Source: Unio delphinus (Eukaryota; Mollusca; Bivalvia; Unionida; Unionidae). From it: a stretch of 64,000 bases of DNA. Below the pieces are notes generated by a model, which worked only from the letters and a program-made list of their open reading frames with translations, made no database searches and was not told the DNA's origin. Shown here in pieces: positions 57,416-64,000 of the stretch (positions are counted from its first letter, which is position 1; each line of letters begins with the position of its first letter). The stretch is from the NCBI GenBank assembly GCA_029339505.1, contig JAQISU010000191.1:705001-769000 (forward strand). The letters run 5' to 3'. A program made the position numbers and the translations under genes.

Positions 57416-59642
57416 AAATGAAAAGTGAGCAATCTCATAAGCTCTCCCGTTCTATGATCATGAGAACTAACAATAGTAAATCAATTTTTTTCCATGAAAT
57501 CTTTCCCAAATTTAGCAACACAACGTTTCCTAACATTTTACTCACATTAGTAGCAACAGTCATGGCAGAGCAACACTGACATGAAAGTAAGTCATGACAC
57601 ATTGAGAGTCCAAAAAGTAAATCAGGACACAACACCATAATTATGACATGACAGCATGCCCAGTAAGAAGCATGGCTATAAAATAACAACGGCCATGACA
57701 CAGCATGCACAGCTGTGAATTTCCCAAGAGGATCCAAAACATTTTATTTCTAAAAAGATACTGAAATTTGACTACATGTATTTCAAAATAATATGATTTC
57801 AGAGACTTGTTCAATGGTGTTTTTAGTTCCTTTAAATGAAGTGCTAGTGAATTATTTCAACAGTATTTGCAATGCTAATGTGTATTCAAAATGTATACAA
57901 GACATCTTTAACAATAAAATAAGTGAAATCTGCAATACATTATATATTGCTGAATACTAAATATTGTACTTCATTGAAAATTAAATCAAAGCCAATAAAA
58001 TGAGTCCTTCCTGTCAAAAAGCTGATATTTAATTCTGACATTTGTCCAGACAATAGCCCAGAAACCATAGAAGCTGAAACAAGCAGGTATTCCAACATGG
58101 AAAACCAAGCATTTCATTCACTGGAACATACTATCTGAATACCAACCACAACACTGGTATGTGTATAGTGTTATCCTTGTCCCTCCATCGATATGTATAG
58201 CCAGCTGTCCGACATACTCAAATTTTGCACTTAGGAAACATTTAAGTCACTGTGATAAGGTATGTGTACCACACCTCCTGTATTGGAGGATTTTGATTCT
58301 CTCAAGTTTAAGGGTGTCTCACATCACTCACTGAGATCTCCTGCATACACAAAAATGTTAAAAGAAATTAAACACTTTTCCATTTTTCCATATTATGTTC
58401 CAGTGTAGTATATTTATTGTAATACTATATTAATACTACTACTGGTTAATGACATAACTGAACTGGCTCAAACTAGGCAAGACCACGTGTGGCTAATTTG
58501 ACCATTTGATTCTGTCTGCATGGTCAGCTGGCTTTATTATTTTATATTTGCTGAGATGGATTATGCTGTGTGTGAGCATAAGTAATTCCAAAAGGATCAA
58601 AAACAGGATTATGGTTGGATTACTGACGATCTCAATCAGCATAAAACAACATTATTTTGATTCTCTTTGCAAGATATGTTCTGCTTCTGTGCTTAAATTT
58701 GTCAAGATGGATTAAAGTCAATACTATGCATGATCAATTGTAATTTGGACAGGATTAGATATGTTGATTGATTGTGGTTGGATTAATCATAAGTCCAAGT
58801 GACATAACACTGGGTTGGTTTGACTTCATTGTTAAAATTTTGTCAAGATCTCTGAGCATGTGGTGCCAAAAACCGAAATGCAAACAAGTGAAAGACAAAA
58901 TCCAAAAATGAAATGGAAATTAGAATTTCAGTGCTTGCAATTTTAAAAAATCCTCAGTCATTACTATCAACTGTCCTTTTAGAAGAACAAGTTACCAGTC
59001 TCACACATGCACTTCTAGTTGATTCACAGAACAAAAACAACTCAACAGCATGAAATCAAATGATGATATAAACAATATAAGGACATGATTTGACATTTGT
59101 AAGCAGTAAAGAAGGCTAATAAACAATATAGTCACAATGCAACAAATATTTCCCCAAGAGTGAATGTAATGTATGTACTGGTAGACATCTTTAGTGAATA
59201 TCCGTCCTCTCATCAGATCAACCTGTAAAACAGATCTATTAGAGGTGGGGATTTTGCCATAAAACAACCATCCCCTCCTGAAAATAAGAGATTAGCATGA
59301 ATAAATGGTGTGCATTACATGCCAAAAATACAGTAAATCATTTCAAATTCATTTTCATACATGGGTTTTCTGAATTAATATGATGGAACAAACAGGTGAA
59401 ATAATCTGAGGCCAACTTTTCAGGTTTGGCTTCAACTTATCTCTTGCGTTTAAGAATGTTTGAAAAAAGCATGCATAGGATAACCGATAAAATCTTGCAA
59501 GTAACAATAATGCTGGCCATTTATTATAATCATAAATTGTCAGACTTGGAATCTCCGATAAATGCTGCTTCTGTGAGAAATATTGAATCTCTGGACTGAA
59601 TTATTCAGTCAAGTAGCATTCACTGACATTATTTCCAGTAGG
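57416..59642. other. Non-coding stretch
   Basis: No gene or recognised element seen. The minus frame of 100 codons at 57435-57737 is cysteine- and leucine-rich without a known motif. Confidence 0.5.
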
Positions 59643-59643
59643 A

Positions 59644-59842
59644 ACACTTGCTTAGAAGTTGAGTTAAACTGACAAAAAAAACCAAAGATCTTGATCTGCT
59701 GTATCAAAATGCACTTGCAGATTAGGGTCTATTTTGTTTGCTCCACTGATTACTCCCAATAGTCTGCACTGAACCAGATCTGCCAATGCATTATTCGATG
59801 GCAGGTCTGGGTCTAACCAATTTCCAAGTCATACCAAATTTT
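59644..59842 (+). mobile_element. Two-hairpin MITE (family M), copy 16
   Basis: Orientation A. Terminal repeats are largely lost, while the interior is intact: 'gatcttgatctgctgtat' facing 'gcagattagggtct', then 'tgaaccagatctgccaatgc' facing 'atggcaggtctgggtct'. Confidence 0.82.
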
Positions 59843-60312
59843 TGGGGGCTTAGAAATTTTGCCTTGGAAATTAAAGCTTGACAGGAAAGAAATGTAAAAC
59901 ATCTAGCCAGGAGACTGACCCTGTTCCAGTGAAACAGGTGCTTGTTATTTGTGAAGAAATTTACAAACTTCCTCAAAGTATGGTCCTATGGAACAAGTGC
60001 ATATAAACTGGCTATCATCCAAGATTCCCTGCATTAGTACTAAACCAGAATCATCTACTTTAAACAATTACACCAACAGAAACAACTTTCTAATTTCTGT
60101 TTTTAATGATAACTGATTAAATGAGGATACAAATTTCCTTTCTGTTGTTATTATTTACATTCAATCCACTTCAATTGCAGGAAAGACAGTTAAGAGTTTC
60201 CTTTCACACATTAGACGAATGATTATGCATGATTTCTCAAAAGAGCCAAATAACAGAATTTGGAGGCCATGTTTACAACTGTCACTTGCCTAGTTTTCTT
60301 TGTATGAATGGT
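59843..60312. other. Non-coding stretch
   Basis: No gene or recognised element seen. Confidence 0.5.
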
Positions 60313-60320
60313 GTTTAAAA

Positions 60321-60321
<1 letters not shown>

Positions 60322-60385
<64 letters not shown>

Positions 60386-60440
60386 GACTTTGTATAGTAC
60401 CTAATCTCTAAAGATCTAAGCACTTTACAACATTAGACAA
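60322..60440 (-). mobile_element. CR1/L2-type LINE 3' terminus with (AAT)n tail
   Basis: On the minus strand: 'ttgtaaagtgcttagatctt', 'tagagattaggtactataca', 'aagtcctc', then about 20 ATT units (plus-strand AAT at 60322-60381). The same layout is seen at 3.2 kb on the other strand. Only the untranslated end remains. Confidence 0.6.
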
Positions 60441-60622
60441 ACCTAATGTACATCTAACTCTTCAGCTTCTTCAAATTGATATTCATTCAAATTCTCCAAG
60501 TACCAATTTTATAAATAATTCAACATGTGACCCTAATTTATAGTGTATCATAACTTCTTCAATCTCCTGGGTGAAATGAACATATATTGGTATTCTTACA
60601 CTATGCATAAATAAGCACTCGA

Positions 60623-60872
60623 GATGTGTGGGTATTACTGCTATGCCATTGTGTGGGTATTATTGCTATGTATGCCATTGTGTGGGTATTACTGCTATGT
60701 ATGCCATTGTGTGGGTATTACTGCTATGTATGCCATTGTGTGGGTATTACTGCTATACCATTGTGTGGGTATTACTGCGATGTATGCCATTGTGTGGGTA
60801 TTACTGCTATGTATGCCATTGTGTGGGTATTACTGCTATGTCATTGTGTGGGTATTACTCTATGCCATTGTA
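60623..60872. repeat. Tandem array, 29/23-bp units, open in all three forward frames
   Basis: The unit is 'gccattgtgtgggtattact' followed by 'gctatgtat'; some copies lack 'tgtat' or a similar part. About nine copies. Because neither 29 nor 23 is a multiple of three, each frame cycles through the same three translations, and none contains a stop, so three overlapping frames of 102-126 codons run through the array. No gene is implied. Confidence 0.95.
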
Positions 60873-61790
60873 TTTTTTTTTCTGGTGCATACCACTGTAC
60901 TTTTTCACTGTACATTGGAAGTTTCTGTCAGTAAGTAATGTATGGAAATTGCTGAGTAAACTTCTTACAAATTTAATGGTATTAAAAAAAAGTTTTCAAT
61001 TTTCATGACAAAATAATTCCAAAATTATTTTTTAACCAAATAGTTATGTTTGTCACATCAAATATATCTATGTACCTTTAATGTTTAACACATCATGTAA
61101 ACCATCACAGTGGTTGAACAGAATGTTGTGAAAGATATTAGGGCCGTTTCCAACTTTTGAAATTTTTTTTATTTTTTTGCAACTAGCATATGATAATATG
61201 TTAAGTAGACTATTCCTTTAAGAACAATCTAAATATTTTCAGGTTTTTGTTTTCTGTCTGAATTTTATGTCTAAGGCCACTAAATATTTTTTTCTTGTGC
61301 TGTGTCGATATGTTTTAGGTTTGCTACCCCCTCACTAATAAATATCTCTGACCTGGCATGACCCTAAAATTGTCCAATCCAGTTATAGTAATAGTAAGTT
61401 GTAGGCTTTGCTGTCAAGACTTCCAATTGTTATCAACAAGGTCTCTAATGTCAGTAAAATGTTTTTAACAGTCTCATCTGTAGTGTAAGCTAAATCATCA
61501 CATACCGATTAGAATTTTTAATGACGTTACTTATGCAACAATAAACATACATATAGTAAATTCATCTGCAATAAGGTTCTGACCATCAAATTTTTGGGGG
61601 ATGGATGGATGGAGAATGGTGAGGTTTCCTTTTGAGTCTAGATAAGTTACTTTATTTTCTCTCACGATAATTAATTTTTTTAAATAATGTAATGCATGCA
61701 TTATGGTGTTATTTTGCAAAGATCCTGAGCAATTACAGTCAAAGGTAATGCAAAATCCAAATGAGGAACTACACTGTAAAAGCTGATGCA
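60873..61790. other. Non-coding stretch
   Basis: No gene or recognised element seen. Confidence 0.5.
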
Positions 61791-61792
61791 AC

Positions 61793-62052
61793 ATCATCCT
61801 GATCAGTAATTACACTCAAAAACACTCAAAAGGTTTGCATCCTGATCACAAGCTACACTTAAGAAGTGCATCATATACAATCAGAGTTACACTCAAGGAG
61901 TCACTGTCTCAGAAATCAATGCTACATCGTGATCAGTAATTACACTGGACAAGTCAATCCACATCCAGATCAGGAATTAAACTCAAAAAGTCTTTATTAC
62001 ATCCATGGTGATGAGTTACACTCAAGACATCAGTGCTATATCGTGATCAGGG
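61793..62052. repeat. Old degenerate tandem array, unit about 40-50 bp
   Basis: Five or six diverged copies containing 'cctgatcagtaattacactc' or similar, then 'aaaaagt' and 'gctacatc'. Boundaries are approximate. Confidence 0.6.
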
Positions 62053-62640
62053 GTCTTTTGAAATACATGTTCTATATTCTAATACACAAAAAAGATCAAG
62101 GCAATCAGAAACCTACAAAAATACATTACAACTTCCTACAAGAAGTTCATCTAGCATGCAGAGACATGGGTCAAAGGAACCCTTTATATTTTCTAAATTG
62201 AATAGGTCAGCTTTTGATCAGCCAGTAATTTATATGATTCCTATTTTTTTTTAAAAACATAAACATGATTTTTAATTTCTTTTTAAGTTCATGCATAGTG
62301 CTTTATAATATCTTATGAACCAGTGAAAAACATCAAAACTTTTATCTTCATTCCAGTCCATTTCTTATTTGCATTGTTCCTATTGTCAATTAAAATGTAA
62401 AGGGAATATCTGCTGTCTGATTCATAGTAAATGAAAAATGAACACAAGGAATTCTCACTATCCCTAAAGAAGAGGAAACTTGGCTGGATGTTATCTACAT
62501 GTGTCACTTTTTGTGCTTCAACAATCAAACCCAAAGAAAAAATGTACCACAAATTTGCCAAAAATGTGGCTTTCATCACATTCTCTGAGATGAATGATGT
62601 AGAATAGTCCAAGAGGTAGCCATGGTTAAAACCCCATGGT
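62053..62640. other. Non-coding stretch
   Basis: It lies just beyond the recognisable DIRS-like fragment on that element's 3' side. The 99-codon minus frame (62612-62313) could be further decayed element sequence, but I see no RNase H motif. Confidence 0.4.
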
Positions 62641-62644
62641 TGTT

Positions 62645-64000
62645 CATTTTTATGAATGAAAGATCCCAGGAAGGGACCGATAACACCTGATTAAATCTGC
62701 TAAGTGAGAGTCCATCTAAATGGCTAGGCCTTCAATTTAAATGTGTTGTTGGTGAGGGCTGTCCCATAGACGAGAAACACTCAATCTCTGAGCACTGTTT
62801 CACTTCAAAATGGACAAGAAAATAATTAACCACTGTGCTCATAAAGAGACTGGGACATCATTTGGGGTGAGGCAATGAATTTGCATGTGCTGTAAAATTG
62901 ATGTATATATGAAAATGAACATTCCCATCAAATTCATCCATACAGAGATGAAATTTTGCATGGAATGAGCTCTGATTTCTCTAAGATGGGCAAATGGTCA
63001 CTATAGACCAACCATAGGACAGCTCTAGTCTGAGGGACTCAGATGACCTAATTGTCAAAATATTGGAGGATTAGGATACCTGTTGATCTGAAATTGGCTG
63101 CAACTGTTTGCATGACCCTAGTAAAGACAATGGGTGTGATGGCTAAGCCAAATGGTAGAATGCAGGATTGGAAGACTTCGACATGCAACAAAATTGTATG
63201 TACTTCCTGTGAGGAAGAAGATAGGATTGTGAAGGTATGTTCCCTTATGATAGATGGAGACATCCCAGTCACTAGATCTTATGGCATTCCTGACTGAGGC
63301 TGTTGATAATTGAACAAAACGTTCCCTCTTTCTATGGTCCTAGGAGAATCTGGAAGTAATATATGGAGATTGATCTATGAACGCACTCTTAGATACACTC
63401 TTCTGAAGAAGGGAGTAGTGTACCTCTTCCATTAATCACACCAGAATTGGGGTTGTCCATATGAATGAGGCTGCATGACTTTAAGAATTTCATAAATGGA
63501 CCCTTTGGTGGTTCAGGATACTTTTGCTTCTGGCCAGTTTTGATGGGTCAGGAAGAGATGTGAGGGATCGGAATTGCTGATCTCAAATTCTGAGAAACAA
63601 CAGAAGGAATGAACACTGCTGAAAAGAGGTCAGTGTGCAAGGCTTTATGCTAATGTGGTAACCTTTTGGTTTAATGTTTCTAGTAATTTAAGTAGGAGGC
63701 AAAACTAGGTTCTTGTAAAAATGCCCACTTGTACTGCTTCATCATCCAATGATAAAGGCTTAATGGACCAGAAAGGGATATGAACCCTATAGCAAGATGC
63801 AGAGATGAAGGGTCTGAACATACAGTGAGTAAAAGACCACCCATTTCATTGCCTAACAAAGTCCTGACCCTTACTAAGATTTGGGAAACCTCCTTAATCA
63901 TAGCTCAAAAGAATTTAATGCTACCTCAGCCTTATGGCCTGGCACACAGATCCTGGGGGAAAAAAATGGCAAACCTTGTTAACTGCTGTGTCAAAAAGTC
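62645..64000 (-). pseudogene. Decayed DIRS-like retrotransposon: reverse transcriptase fragment
   Basis: On the minus strand, around 63160-63060, one frame reads 'LPFGLAITPIVFTRVMQ' then 'VAANFRSTGILILQYFDN'. This is the reverse transcriptase block around 'LPFGL..AP..FT..M' and the catalytic 'Y(L)DD', here with the second Asp changed to Asn. Just upstream (about 63260-63170) another frame holds 'DWDVSIYHKGTYLHNPI', matching the block that carries the first catalytic Asp, here not conserved. A frameshift separates them, and stops lie on both sides. Upstream sequence to the window edge probably holds the N-terminal part in worse condition. The 'PFGL...YLDD' context and the companion tyrosine recombinase at 39.6-41 kb point to DIRS-like elements. 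Inactive; the right end is outside the window. Confidence 0.65.

Noticed and set aside
57435..57737. 100-codon cysteine-rich minus frame as a small secreted protein
   Set aside because: No signal peptide, no regular cysteine spacing and no start or splice context.
60223..60423. Poly-leucine frame
   Set aside because: Translation of the AAT microsatellite tail of a LINE remnant.
60624..61008. Three overlapping forward frames of 102-126 codons
   Set aside because: The same tandem repeat is read in three frames; no gene features.
63052..63297. Plus-strand 81-codon frame
   Set aside because: It is the complement of the reverse transcriptase fragment on the minus strand, which has clear motifs.

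Overview
This window looks like non-coding, repeat-rich DNA from an animal nuclear genome, most likely a mollusc and perhaps a bivalve. It is strongly AT-rich and CpG-poor. It has no bacterial gene density: the longest open frames are about 125 codons and most of them lie in tandem repeats. It carries tRNA-derived SINEs with target-site duplications, CR1/L2-like and DIRS-like retroelement remains, hAT-like and other short inverted-repeat elements, and GT, TA and AAT microsatellites. The mollusc assignment rests on the style of the SINEs and of the 'gaccttgacctt' repeats and is an inference. I found no gene I would call with confidence. One 95-codon frame near 13.5 kb with a splice-donor-like end is the only weak exon candidate, so the window is intergenic or lies inside a very long intron.

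Layout. 0-12 kb: a degenerate 37-bp array, a GT-tailed SINE (family B), a CR1/L2-type 3' end, small tandem arrays, a family-A SINE, and the first copy of a palindromic MITE family. 12.3-16.8 kb: a 53-bp minisatellite, two family-A SINEs with clear duplications, the weak exon candidate, and an unexplained CpG-retaining block (13.9-15.5 kb). 19.4-26.3 kb: a 46-bp array and a cluster of MITE copies, one split by a SINE and one carrying a (TA)n expansion in its terminal repeat. 27.2-29.8 kb: a 2.2-kb array of a 27-28-bp unit. 31-36.7 kb: more MITEs, two hAT-like elements and another SINE. 36.9-41.4 kb: a 67-bp array, a GT microsatellite, 'gacctt' repeats interrupted by a very clean hAT-like MITE, and a decayed DIRS-like element with tyrosine-recombinase remains. 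42.5-48.7 kb: MITEs, SINEs and a 1.4-kb array of a 36-bp unit. 50-54.4 kb: an 'AAGATGGC' repeat, a CR1/L2-like reverse transcriptase end with an AAT tail, and a 1.35-kb minisatellite that sits inside a MITE copy. 56-64 kb: another MITE, a 60-bp duplication, an array open in all three forward frames, and a DIRS-like reverse transcriptase fragment running off the right edge.

Main result. One short element family is present about 16 times (one per 4 kb) in both orientations. It has terminal inverted repeats of about 24 bp and two internal hairpins, so a single strand could fold into a three-stem structure. Copies of it have seeded a 1.35-kb minisatellite and a (TA)n microsatellite. SINE and LINE tails have seeded other microsatellites. 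Much of the simple and tandem repeat content here can therefore be traced to transposable elements.
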